The notes beneath the pieces are model-generated. The model ran no database searches. It saw only the letters and a program-made list of their open reading frames with translations, and was not told the origin of the DNA. Made by a program: the position numbers and the translations under genes. From Gammaproteobacteria bacterium (GTDB lineage Bacteria > Pseudomonadota > Gammaproteobacteria > Steroidobacterales > Steroidobacteraceae), in the NCBI GenBank assembly GCA_016707425.1, contig JADJHU010000015.1, positions 806,001-870,000 of the forward strand: a stretch of 64,000 bases of DNA, in the 5' to 3' direction. Shown here one piece after another: positions 15,824 to 26,241 of this stretch (its first letter is position 1; each line of letters starts with the position of its first letter).

Positions 15824-18022
15824 ATGCGCAGAGCCAGCATCAGCGCGTTCGTCCTTTGTGCGGCCATTATCCTTGCCGGAAAGGCACTCGCGCAGCAGAA
15901 GTCGTCCGGCAATGCCGGATCAGCCACGGACCAGGTCGTCGTCAGCGCGACGCGCGATGAGCGCGCGAGCTTCGACTTGCCGTTGTCCATCGACAGCATC
16001 GCGGCCGACGTGCTGCAGTCGCAGCGGGCCATGGTCAACGTCTCGGAGACTCTCAATCGTGTTGCTGGCGTGGTCGTGCTGAACCGGGAGACCTACGCGC
16101 AGGAGCAGCAGATCATCCTGCGTGGCTTCGGATCGCGCTCGCAGTTCGGCGTGCGCGGCATCAAGTTGCTGGCAGACGGCATCCCCGCGAGCACACCCGA
16201 CGGCCAGGGAGGCAGCGGGCTGTTCGATCTGGCTTCCGCAGCACGCATCGAAGTGCTGCGTGGCGCGTTCTCGACCCTGTACGGCAACCATTCGGGTGGC
16301 GTCGTCGAGATCTTCACCGAGGACGGGCCGCCCGACCCGACGGGCACGGCGATGGTCAGCGTCGGCAGCGATGACAGCTGGCGTACGGGCGTCAAGTTCG
16401 GCGGGCAGTCCGGCACCCTGAACTACACGGGCTCACTGTCCCGTTACGAGACCGACGGATATCGGGACTGGGGCCGGGCGCGCAAGGACCAGTTCAACGC
16501 CCGCCTCCGGGAGGCGATCGGCGAGCGCTCATCGCTCACGGTCGTGCTGAACTACATGAATCTCCCTGACAACCTGGATCCGCTCGGCCTGACGGCGGCG
16601 GAAATGGCAGCCTCACGGCACCAGGCGAGCCCCGTTGCACGGACGTTCCGGACGCGCCGCAGCCTGGACAACCTCCAGGGTGGAGCGGTGTTTGAGAGCG
16701 CGATCACCGACGCGGACGCCGTGCGGATCATGGGCTACGCGGGCACTCGCAGCAACGAGCAGTACCTCGCCATTCCCGCAGCCACGCAGAACGGGATCCT
16801 CCACTCGGGCGGCGTGAGCACGTTTGACCGGGACGTCTGGGGAAGCGGGCTGCGATGGACGCACCGCAGCGACGTGGTGACGTGGGCCACGGGTGGCGAA
16901 TACGAGCGGGCAAGGGATGCGCGCAAGGGCTACCTCAGCGATCTCGGTGTGCGTGGCGCGCTGAAGCGCGACGAGGTCAATACCGTGTGGCAGGCGGGCG
17001 TCTACACGCAGACCGAATGGCGGCTCGCGGACGCCTGGCGCCTGTCTGCGGGGCTCCGATACACGAAGGTGCGTTTCGATTCACAGGACAGGTTCATCTG
17101 CACCACTGCGCTGATCACGGCGCCCGGCACGGCGCCGGGATCGTGCAGCGGCAGTACGGCGGTGATCACGGCGACGACGCAGAATCCGGACGACAGTGGC
17201 TCGAAGAGCTACGATGCGTGGACGCCGGCGATCGGCGTGCTGTACGAGCTGTCCGGGTCCGTTCATCTCTATGCGAACTTCGGCCGCAGCTTCGAGACGC
17301 CGACGTTCATCGAGCTGGCTTACCGGCCGGATGGGGCCAGTGGCCTCAATTTCGACCTGCAGTCCAATCGCAGCAACCATTACGAAGTCGGTGCGAAGAT
17401 GCGGCTGGGCGCGCAGTCCAGGCTCAACCTTGCTGTCTTCGAGATCGACACCCGCCGCGAGATCGTCACGGCGACCAACGCCGGGGGGCGCACGAGCTAC
17501 CAGAATGCGGGTGACAGCCAGCGTCAGGGCGCGGAGCTGACCTTCGAAGGCCATTTCCCGCGGAACGTGACTGGATATCTGGCGGCAACCTGGCTGCGCG
17601 CGCGGTTCACGGACAGCTTCCGCGCGTGTGCCGGGATCCCCTGCACGGCGGCCCAGCAGATCGTGGTTCCGGCGGGCAACCAGGTCCCAGGTGTGCCCCA
17701 GTACACAGCATATGGAGAGCTCTCGTGGCGGCATGCGCCGACGAAGCTCACGATGGCCCTCGAGGCACGCTGGAGCAGCAGGATCCGTGCAAACGACCTG
17801 AATACCGCTTCAGCCCGGGATTACCTGGTGGCGAACCTGCGCGCGGGATTCGAGCAGCAGGCGGGGAGCTGGAAGTTCTCCGAGTTCGTCCGGATCGACA
17901 ATGTCTTTGACGAGGCCTACGTGGGCGCGGTGTACGTCAACGATGCCAACGGGCGCTTCTACGCGCCCGCGCCGGCGCGGAACGTCCTCATCGGCGTGAA
18001 CGCCGGAGTCGTGTTCCGCTGA
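15824..18022 (+). CDS. TonB-dependent outer-membrane receptor (YncD/PqqU-like)
   Basis: The protein has 732 residues. A signal peptide (MRRASISAFVLCAAIILAGK, cut near ALAQQ) is followed by a plug domain with VVVSATRDERASFDLPLSI, then IILRGFGSRSQFGVRGIKLL and RIEVLRGAFSTLYGNHSGGV. The rest is a 22-strand type barrel ending in the aromatic-terminal strand LIGVNAGVVFR. The plug sequence is closest in style to YncD, recently shown in E. coli to import pyrroloquinoline quinone; that substrate is only a suggestion here. A TonB-like gene is at 52.6 kb. No Fur box was recognised upstream. Confidence 0.85.
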   Translation: MRRASISAFVLCAAIILAGKALAQQKSSGNAGSATDQVVVSATRDERASFDLPLSIDSIAADVLQSQRAMVNVSETLNRVAGVVVLNRETYAQEQQIILRGFGSRSQFGVRGIKLLADGIPASTPDGQGGSGLFDLASAARIEVLRGAFSTLYGNHSGGVVEIFTEDGPPDPTGTAMVSVGSDDSWRTGVKFGGQSGTLNYTGSLSRYETDGYRDWGRARKDQFNARLREAIGERSSLTVVLNYMNLPDNLDPLGLTAAEMAASRHQASPVARTFRTRRSLDNLQGGAVFESAITDADAVRIMGYAGTRSNEQYLAIPAATQNGILHSGGVSTFDRDVWGSGLRWTHRSDVVTWATGGEYERARDARKGYLSDLGVRGALKRDEVNTVWQAGVYTQTEWRLADAWRLSAGLRYTKVRFDSQDRFICTTALITAPGTAPGSCSGSTAVITATTQNPDDSGSKSYDAWTPAIGVLYELSGSVHLYANFGRSFETPTFIELAYRPDGASGLNFDLQSNRSNHYEVGAKMRLGAQSRLNLAVFEIDTRREIVTATNAGGRTSYQNAGDSQRQGAELTFEGHFPRNVTGYLAATWLRARFTDSFRACAGIPCTAAQQIVVPAGNQVPGVPQYTAYGELSWRHAPTKLTMALEARWSSRIRANDLNTASARDYLVANLRAGFEQQAGSWKFSEFVRIDNVFDEAYVGAVYVNDANGRFYAPAPARNVLIGVNAGVVFR

Positions 18023-18088
18023 TCCGGACCGGGTGGGGATGCAGTCTTCGGTATCATGCTGCCGACGACCACTGTGAGGGAGAGGGAG

Positions 18089-18346
18089 ATGGCGGAGAGA
18101 GATCCTGCGGTCGCAGGCTACGTCGATCCGGGCGGCGAGGAACGGGCGCGGCTGCGCGAAGACTTCGACTTCAACGACGCCAATGGCGATGGGCGCATCA
18201 CTTTCGGGGAGTTCACGCGCTTCATGGCTGCGCTGGATTCGGACATCACCGCCGAGGAATGCCGCATCGGCTTCGAGGCGATCGACAGCGACGGGAACGG
18301 GGTGATCAGTTTCGAGGAATTCGTCGCCTGGTGGGCCGAGCGATGA
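18089..18346 (+). CDS. EF-hand calcium-binding protein
   Basis: This is an acidic protein of 85 residues with two canonical EF-hand loops. Loop 1 is DANGDGRITFGEF and loop 2 is DSDGNGVISFEEF; each has Asp at positions 1, 3 and 5 (or Asn) and Glu at 12. Flanking helices are present. No signal peptide is seen, so it is probably cytoplasmic. ATG 18089 follows a purine-rich GAGGGAGAGGGAG; an upstream ATG at 18056 is also in frame. The stop overlaps the ATG of the DUF4404 gene, so the two are translationally coupled. Confidence 0.85.
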   Translation: MAERDPAVAGYVDPGGEERARLREDFDFNDANGDGRITFGEFTRFMAALDSDITAEECRIGFEAIDSDGNGVISFEEFVAWWAER

Positions 18347-18597
18347 ACGAGGAAAGCCTGCGCGAGCTCCTGGCGCGCGTGCATGAGCGGCTGGGCCACG
18401 CGCACTCGGTCGATGCCGATTCCCGCCGTCTGCTCGTCACCGTCATGGACGACATCCAGCGCGCGCTCGGTGAGGGATCCGCTTCCGGCGCTGCGCTGCG
18501 CCTCGAAACGCTCGCCGCGCGTTTCGAGGCGGAGCATCCGCTGCTGGCGCAGGGCCTGCGTCAGCTGGTCGACGCGCTCGGCAAGGCAGGGATCTGA
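18343..18597 (+). CDS. DUF4404-family protein
   Basis: This 84-residue helical protein starts MNEESLRELLARVHERLGHA and ends HPLLAQGLRQLVDALGKAGI, the pattern of the small proteobacterial DUF4404 family. It has no cysteine, membrane segment or catalytic motif. The ATG overlaps the EF-hand gene's stop (ATGA). It ends 18 bp before the convergent rpoD stop. The function is unknown; coupling to an EF-hand gene hints at a shared role. Confidence 0.8.
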   Translation: MNEESLRELLARVHERLGHAHSVDADSRRLLVTVMDDIQRALGEGSASGAALRLETLAARFEAEHPLLAQGLRQLVDALGKAGI

Positions 18598-18615
18598 AGG
18601 GCGCCGATTCCCCGG

Positions 18616-20760
<2,145 letters not shown>

Positions 20761-20879
20761 GTGCGATGTTGAAAGCGGCTACGGGTTCTTCACCGATCTG
20801 GGGACTCAGAACGGCGGAGTAAAGGGTGCTCGGGCGAAAGCCCGCAAGTCTACCGAGACCCACACAGCAGCGCAAAAGC

Positions 20880-22691
20880 TCAGTGGCCCGGTGCTGCGGG
20901 GCGGGCTCCTCCACGTCGGGACATGAGGCGCCGCAGCTCGAGCTCTTCCTCCGGGCCGAGACCGGTCTCGCTCTGCGCCAGAAGTTCCTCGATTCGCTGC
21001 CGTTCCACGCTGTCCAGCAGTTTTTCGACGGCGTTCGAGAATTCTGCAGCAGCCGCTCGCGGATCCGTGACCAGGTTCTCCTCTCCAGCGAGCCGTGCCA
21101 GGCGCTCATGTGCCGGATGCTCACGCCACCGCTCGAGGATCTGCGCGGTGGATTGCGCCGGGCGCTTCTGCAGCGCTTCGAGCAATTCGCGCAGGATCTC
21201 GACACCGGGGTCCCGCACCTGCGCCAGCGCGGCGCATTTCTCGCTGCTCACGGCCTGGGCAGTGCCCGGGAAGTGCAGCAGGGTCCGGACGGCCTGGCGG
21301 ACCAGGCTCCCGCGCCCGGCGCTTTCTCGCGCGCGCGCGGGGCGCACCGGCGAGGGGCCCACACCCGCCTTCCCACCTGGGGTGCCGGCCGCCGCAGAGG
21401 TCCAGAGCGCCAGCAGCCGCTCCGGGGGCAGGCGGATCTCGCGCGCGAGACGCTCGAGCAGCAGTTCTCTGTAGAGGCCGTCAGGCACCCGGGCGGCGAG
21501 CGGACGGGCCAGTTCGGCGAAGCGTGCCCGCCCGTCGGCATGCGAGAGCTCGGCCTGACCCGAGAGCTCATGGACCAGGTATTCCGAGAGCGGGAGTGCA
21601 GCGTCCAGCCGCTGTTCGAAGGCTTCGCGGCCCTCCGTGCCTACGAGGGAGTCGGGGTCCTCGCCCTCGGGCAGGAAGAGAAAGCGGATCTCGCGACCTT
21701 CGCGTGCCTCGGGCAGTGCGTTCTGCAGCGCTCTCCAGGCCGCCGCGCGCCCGGCCCTGTCGCCGTCGAAGGCAAATACGACTTCGCTCACGACGCGGAA
21801 GATGCGCTTCAGATGTTCCGCTGTCGTGGCCGTGCCGAGCGTGGCCACGGCATAGGCGATCCCCGCCTGGTGCAGCCGCACCGCGTCCATGTAACCCTCC
21901 ACGACGAGGAGGCGGCGCAGCGGCGCGCGGAGCTGCCGTGCTTCATGGAGCGCGTAGAGCTCGCGACCCTTGTGAAACAACGGGGTCTCGGGCGAGTTCA
22001 GATACTTGGGTTCACCCTGATCGATCACCCGCCCGCCGAAGGCGATGACACGCCCACGTGCATCGCGGATCGGAAACATGATCCGGTCGCGGAAGCGGTC
22101 ATAGCAGCGATCTCCGCCTTGCGACGCGGTTCGCTCGCGCTCGACGATCAGGCCGGCTGCGAGGAGGCGCTGGCGGCGTGACTCGTCGGGCCCGAAGCGT
22201 CGAAGAATCTCGTTCCATGAGTCCGGCGCGTAACCGATCATGAACCGATCGAGGATTTCGCGCCCCAGTCCGCGCTGCGTGACGTATGCGCGTGCGCGCG
22301 CATCGCGCGATAGGGCCTCGGCGTAGAAGCGCGCGACGCGCCCCATGAGCTCGTACAGGTCCTCGTCTGCCGGAGACCGACCTGGGGAGTCCAGCTCGCG
22401 CGGCACGTCGATGCCGAGCCGCGTGGCGAGTTCCTCGACGGCCTCGGGGAAGCTCAGGCGGTCGAAATTCATGACGAAGCCGAGCGCGGTGCCGTGGGCG
22501 CCGCAGCCAAAGCAGTGATAGAACTGCTTCGCCGGGCTCACCCAGAACGAAGGTGTCTTTTCGCTGTGGAAGGGGCAGCAGGCCTTGAATTCATGGCCTG
22601 CCTTCTTCAGCGGCACGCGGCTGCCCACGAGCTCGACGATGTCGGTGCGTGCCAGCAGCTCGTCGATGAATGTCTGGGGAATGCGACCCAT
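20880..22691 (-). CDS. dnaG: DNA primase
   Basis: The protein has 603 residues and synthesises RNA primers at the replication fork. The CHC2 zinc-binding domain is at the N terminus (C39-x2-H42 and C60-x2-C63, in CCPFHSEKTPSF and FYHCFGCGAHG). The catalytic TOPRIM core has VVEGYMDAVRLHQAGI and the acidic FAFDGDRAGRAAA. The C-terminal helicase-binding region is Ala/Arg/Glu-rich and less conserved. Length matches the family. It lies 34 bp downstream of yqeY. Confidence 0.97.
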   Translation of the reverse strand: MGRIPQTFIDELLARTDIVELVGSRVPLKKAGHEFKACCPFHSEKTPSFWVSPAKQFYHCFGCGAHGTALGFVMNFDRLSFPEAVEELATRLGIDVPRELDSPGRSPADEDLYELMGRVARFYAEALSRDARARAYVTQRGLGREILDRFMIGYAPDSWNEILRRFGPDESRRQRLLAAGLIVERERTASQGGDRCYDRFRDRIMFPIRDARGRVIAFGGRVIDQGEPKYLNSPETPLFHKGRELYALHEARQLRAPLRRLLVVEGYMDAVRLHQAGIAYAVATLGTATTAEHLKRIFRVVSEVVFAFDGDRAGRAAAWRALQNALPEAREGREIRFLFLPEGEDPDSLVGTEGREAFEQRLDAALPLSEYLVHELSGQAELSHADGRARFAELARPLAARVPDGLYRELLLERLAREIRLPPERLLALWTSAAAGTPGGKAGVGPSPVRPARARESAGRGSLVRQAVRTLLHFPGTAQAVSSEKCAALAQVRDPGVEILRELLEALQKRPAQSTAQILERWREHPAHERLARLAGEENLVTDPRAAAAEFSNAVEKLLDSVERQRIEELLAQSETGLGPEEELELRRLMSRRGGARPAAPGH

Positions 22692-22725
22692 CGGGGAAGC
22701 TTAGCGCTCCCCGCCGGGCTTCGCC

Positions 22726-23178
22726 TCAGCCTGAGGTGCCGAGCTTTTCCCTGATGCGGGCGCTCAGGGCGCCCATGTCCGTCCGGCCCTGGGCCCTCGC
22801 CTTGACGTGGCCCATCACCTTGCCCATGTCCTTGATCGAGGTGGCACCGGTGCTCGCAATCGCCTCTGCGATGAGCGTGTCGACGTCAGCCACCGAAAGC
22901 TGCTCGGGCAGGTAGCCCTGCAGCAGCGCCACTTCAGCGGATTCTTTCGCGACCAGGTCGCTGCGCCCGCCGCTCTCGAATTGCGCGATCGCCTCGCGCC
23001 GCTGCTTGATCATCTTCTCCAGGACCGCGAGCACCTGCGTGTCGTCGAGCGTGATCCGCTCGTCCACCTCACGCTGCTTGATGGCCGCGAGCGCCAGGCG
23101 GATGGTGCCGAGGCGCTCCTTCTGGCCGGAGCGCATCGCGGCCTTCATGTCTTCCTGGATGCGTTCCCTGAGCGCCAT
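22726..23178 (-). CDS. yqeY: GatB/YqeY domain protein
   Basis: This 150-residue helical protein starts MALRERIQEDMKAAMRSGQK and has the family segment VALLQGYLPEQLSVADVDTL and ATSIKDMGKVMGHVKARAQG. The fold matches the C-terminal tRNA-binding domain of the GatB subunit of Glu-tRNA(Gln) amidotransferase, but its own role is not settled. Its usual place is between rpsU and dnaG, as here. Confidence 0.95.
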   Translation of the reverse strand: MALRERIQEDMKAAMRSGQKERLGTIRLALAAIKQREVDERITLDDTQVLAVLEKMIKQRREAIAQFESGGRSDLVAKESAEVALLQGYLPEQLSVADVDTLIAEAIASTGATSIKDMGKVMGHVKARAQGRTDMGALSARIREKLGTSG

Positions 23179-23205
23179 TGCGGCGGGCCGGAGAGGATGA
23201 TGGGC

Positions 23206-23412
23206 TCAGCGTGCGCGGCTGGGCTCGCGCGAGACGCGCTTCATGTGCCGTTTGACGGCAGCGGCCTTCTTGCGCTTGCGCTCCTGGGTGGGCTTCTCGT
23301 AGAACTCGCGGCGACGCAGCTCGGTGAGAATGCCCGCCTTCTCGCAGGCGCGCTTGAAGCGGCGCAGGGCGGCGTCGAAATACTCGTTCTCGCGAACACG
23401 AACGCTCGGCAT
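23206..23412 (-). CDS. rpsU: 30S ribosomal protein S21
   Basis: The 68-residue basic protein starts MPSVRVRENEYFDAALRRFK and contains the family stretch EFYEKPTQERKRKKAAAVKR. S21 joins the platform of the small subunit and aids translation initiation. A GAGG motif precedes the ATG. It is the first gene of the macromolecular-synthesis operon; the 95-bp divergent gap to tsaD must hold promoters for both directions. Confidence 0.97.
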   Translation of the reverse strand: MPSVRVRENEYFDAALRRFKRACEKAGILTELRRREFYEKPTQERKRKKAAAVKRHMKRVSREPSRAR

Positions 23413-23507
23413 CGAAACCTCAAATCATTGATCTGGAAGAAGTTTTAACATGGTCCCGCTCAGGGCGAGGCGCGCGATTCTAATGAGGAGCAGGGGAAAA
23501 GGCAAAG

Positions 23508-24551
23508 ATGCGTATTCTGGCAGTCGAATCCTCGTGTGACGAGAGCGCCGTGGCCGTGCTCGATTCGGCCTGCGGCCTGCTCGCGCATGAGCTGTTCAGC
23601 CAGGTCGAGCTGCACCGGCTGTACGGCGGCGTCGTGCCCGAGCTCGCCTCGCGCGACCACGTCCGCAGGCTCCTGCCGCTGACGCGTGCGGCACTCGAGC
23701 GCGCGCAGAGCGGGCCGGAAGACCTGCATGGGGTCGCCTACACAGCCGGCCCCGGGCTCATCGGCGCGCTGCTCACCGGCGCAGCGTTCGCCCGCAGCCT
23801 CGCCTATGGATGGAGGCTGCCCGCCGTGGGCGTCCATCACCTCGAGGCGCATCTGCTCGCCCCGCTGCTCGAGCCGGAGGCCCCTCCCTTTCCGCATGTC
23901 GCCCTGCTGGTCTCAGGCGGACACACCATGCTGATCGAGGTTCGGGAGCCCGGGGCCTACCGGCCGCTCGGAGAGACCCGGGACGATGCGGCGGGTGAAG
24001 CCTTCGACAAGACGGCGAAGCTCCTGGGCCTGCCCTATCCGGGAGGTCCGGAGCTCGCGCGCTGCGCGGAGCGGGGGCGACCTGGTGTCTTCACGTTTCC
24101 GCGCCCCATGCTCGACCGGCCTGGGCTCGAGTTCAGTTTCTCCGGCCTGAAGACGGCCGTGCTGCACGCCTTGCGCGGCCGTACGCTCGAGCCGCAGCTG
24201 ATCGCCGATGTCTCGCATGCGGTGCAGGACGCGATCGTCGAGACGCTGGTCGCCAAGGCGCTGCGGGCCGTCGAAGAGACCGGACTCGATGCGCTCGTGG
24301 TCGCGGGTGGCGTGGGTGCCAACCGGCGCCTGCGGGCGCGGCTCGGGGAGGCGGCAGCGGCATGGGGCGCGCGCGTCTGGTACCCGCGCATCGAATTCTG
24401 CACCGACAATGCCGCGATGATTGCCATGGCCGGACTGCTGCGCCTCGAGGCTGGCGAGCGTGCGACACTCGCCATCCAGGCGCGGGCACACTGGCCGCTG
24501 GCGAGTCTCACGCCCCTGCTGCGCACTGCATCTGCCCGAGAGGCGACATGA
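23508..24551 (+). CDS. tsaD: tRNA threonylcarbamoyladenosine synthase subunit TsaD
   Basis: The protein has 347 residues and is the catalytic subunit that transfers the threonylcarbamoyl group to A37 of ANN-decoding tRNAs. The family start MRILAVESSCDESAVAV and the metal-binding HHLEAHLLAP (two His) are present, with ASKH-fold loops LVSGGHTMLIEV and VVAGGVGANRRLRARL. Length matches E. coli TsaD. It is divergent from rpsU, as in many gammaproteobacteria, and its TGA overlaps the folB ATG. Confidence 0.97.
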   Translation: MRILAVESSCDESAVAVLDSACGLLAHELFSQVELHRLYGGVVPELASRDHVRRLLPLTRAALERAQSGPEDLHGVAYTAGPGLIGALLTGAAFARSLAYGWRLPAVGVHHLEAHLLAPLLEPEAPPFPHVALLVSGGHTMLIEVREPGAYRPLGETRDDAAGEAFDKTAKLLGLPYPGGPELARCAERGRPGVFTFPRPMLDRPGLEFSFSGLKTAVLHALRGRTLEPQLIADVSHAVQDAIVETLVAKALRAVEETGLDALVVAGGVGANRRLRARLGEAAAAWGARVWYPRIEFCTDNAAMIAMAGLLRLEAGERATLAIQARAHWPLASLTPLLRTASAREAT

Positions 24552-24943
24552 CCGGTACACACACGGGTGACCGCATTTTTCTGCGCGGTCTCGAGATCGA
24601 ATGCATCATCGGCTTCATCGAGTGGGAGCGCCGCGTTCCGCAGACGGTGAGCATCGATCTCGAACTGCCCGTGGACTGCCGCCGTGCGGCACGTACCGAC
24701 AGCATCGCCGACACGCTGGACTACAAGGCCGTGGCGAAGCGCCTGATTGCCTTTGTCGAGGGCTCGCACTACCGGCTGGTCGAAACGCTCGCGGAGCACA
24801 CGGCACGACTCGTGCTCGAGGAATTCGGCGTCGAGTGGGTGCGCGTGTCGGTCAACAAGCCCGGGGCAATCCGTGGCTCGCGCGATGTGGGCGTGACGAT
24901 CGAGCGCAGGCGTGGCGGCCACGACGCCCCGGTCGGGAGCTGA
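24548..24943 (+). CDS. folB: Dihydroneopterin aldolase
   Basis: The 131-residue protein catalyses retro-aldol cleavage of dihydroneopterin in folate synthesis. Characteristic segments are DRIFLRGLEIECIIGFIEWE near the N terminus, the catalytic Lys/Glu region in DTLDYKAVAKRLIAF and RLVETLAEHTARLVLEEF, and the end VNKPGAIRGSRDVGVTIER. It is translationally coupled to tsaD (ATGA overlap) and followed after 5 bp by folK. Confidence 0.95.
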   Translation: MTGTHTGDRIFLRGLEIECIIGFIEWERRVPQTVSIDLELPVDCRRAARTDSIADTLDYKAVAKRLIAFVEGSHYRLVETLAEHTARLVLEEFGVEWVRVSVNKPGAIRGSRDVGVTIERRRGGHDAPVGS

Positions 24944-24948
24944 CGCGG

Positions 24949-25464
24949 ATGTTCAGGGTCTTCGTTGCGGCCGGCAGCAACGTCGAGCCCGAGCGCCATC
25001 TGGCGGTTGCGGCGTCGGCGCTTGCTGCGGCCTTCCCAGGTACCTGCTTCTCGCCGGCCTATCGCAACCGGGCCGTCGGCTTCGAGGGCGCGGACTTCGT
25101 CAACTGGGTGGCGACCTTCGAGACCGGTCACAGCGTCCGCGAAGTGCGCGCGCGCCTGCAGGCCGTCGAGACGCTGTGCGGACGGCCGCGTGACGCGCCG
25201 CGCTGGGCGCCGCGCACCATGGATCTCGACATCCTGCTGTACGGGGATCTGGTGTGTGATGAGCCGGGCCTGAAACTGCCGCGGCCTGATCTCCCGCGCC
25301 GCGCATACATGCTGGGTCCGCTGGCGGATCTCGCGCCGGATCTGCGCCACCCGACGCTCGGCGCGACCATCGGCGAGCTCTGGGCGCGCTTCGATCAGGC
25401 AGGGCATCCGCTCATTCGTCTGCCCACGCCGGTGCCCCCCGTGGCCGGCACCGTGGGCGGATGA
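24949..25464 (+). CDS. folK: 2-amino-4-hydroxy-6-hydroxymethyldihydropteridine pyrophosphokinase
   Basis: The 171-residue protein pyrophosphorylates the pterin made by FolB. The HPPK pattern is present: VFVAAGSNVEPERHL at the N terminus, the pterin-binding YRNRAVGFEGADFVNWV, and the signature RWAPRTMDLDILLYGD with the metal-binding Asp pair. It follows folB by 5 bp, and a pteridine reductase gene converges from the other strand 7 bp away, so several pterin enzymes are clustered here. Confidence 0.95.
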   Translation: MFRVFVAAGSNVEPERHLAVAASALAAAFPGTCFSPAYRNRAVGFEGADFVNWVATFETGHSVREVRARLQAVETLCGRPRDAPRWAPRTMDLDILLYGDLVCDEPGLKLPRPDLPRRAYMLGPLADLAPDLRHPTLGATIGELWARFDQAGHPLIRLPTPVPPVAGTVGG

Positions 25465-25471
25465 TGCGCCG

Positions 25472-26230
25472 TTACCAGCCGACGCTGCGGCCGCCGTCGA
25501 TCGCGAGCACCTGGCCCGTGATGAAAGGCGCATCGCAGGCCAGGAAGAGTGCGGCGCGCGCCACGTCCTCGGGCGAACCGGAGCGCTTGAGGAGCGTCCG
25601 TTCCACGATCTTCGTGCGCAGCTCGGGAGCCATGCCCGTGGCAGGCCACATGACAGGGCCGGGCGCGATGGCGTTCACGCGCACCTCGGGGGCGAGCTCG
25701 CGTGCGAGCGCCTTCGTGAGCATCACGAGTCCGGCCTTGGCGACCGAGTAGACCGCATGGCGGCGCAGGGGACGCAGTCCGTGGATGTCGGTGATGTTGA
25801 GCACCAGTCCGCGGGTGCTGCGCAGGGGCCCGGCTGCGGCCTGGGCGAGAAACAGCGGTGCTTTGAGATTGGTGCCGATGAGGTCCTCCCACTGTGCTTC
25901 CGTGATCTCCCCCATGGGTGTCGGGTAGAAGCTCGAGGCATTGTTGACGAGCATGTCGAGCCGGCCATGAGCCGCGCTCGCTGCCTCGATGAGATGCGGC
26001 AGGCGCCCGGTGTCCAGGAGGTCGCCTTCCAGCGCGGCGGCCGAACCCGGGCGGGCGGCATCGAATTCCCGCACGAGCGCCGCGGCCTCCTCTGCGGAGC
26101 GGCGGTAGTGCAGGACCAGGCTCGCGCCCGCGGCGTGCAGAACGCGCGCGACGGCCGCTCCGACACGGCGCGCCGCGCCGGTCACGAGGACGGCCTGACC
26201 GGCAAGCGGCTGCGGGACGGAGGGTGGCAT
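25472..26230 (-). CDS. Pteridine reductase (short-chain dehydrogenase)
   Basis: The 252-residue SDR protein has the nucleotide-binding VLVTGAARRVGAAVARVLH and NNASSFYPTP, and the catalytic Tyr and Lys in AVYSVAKAGLVML. The sequence RRVGAAVARVLHAAGASLVLHYRRS resembles FolM/PTR1-type pteridine reductases, which reduce dihydrofolate or dihydromonapterin with NADPH. Proximity to folB and folK supports this over a generic ketoacyl reductase. The divergent gap to the MidA-type gene is only 11 bp. Confidence 0.85.
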   Translation of the reverse strand: MPPSVPQPLAGQAVLVTGAARRVGAAVARVLHAAGASLVLHYRRSAEEAAALVREFDAARPGSAAALEGDLLDTGRLPHLIEAASAAHGRLDMLVNNASSFYPTPMGEITEAQWEDLIGTNLKAPLFLAQAAAGPLRSTRGLVLNITDIHGLRPLRRHAVYSVAKAGLVMLTKALARELAPEVRVNAIAPGPVMWPATGMAPELRTKIVERTLLKRSGSPEDVARAALFLACDAPFITGQVLAIDGGRSVGW

Positions 26231-26241
26231 GGAGCGAGCTT

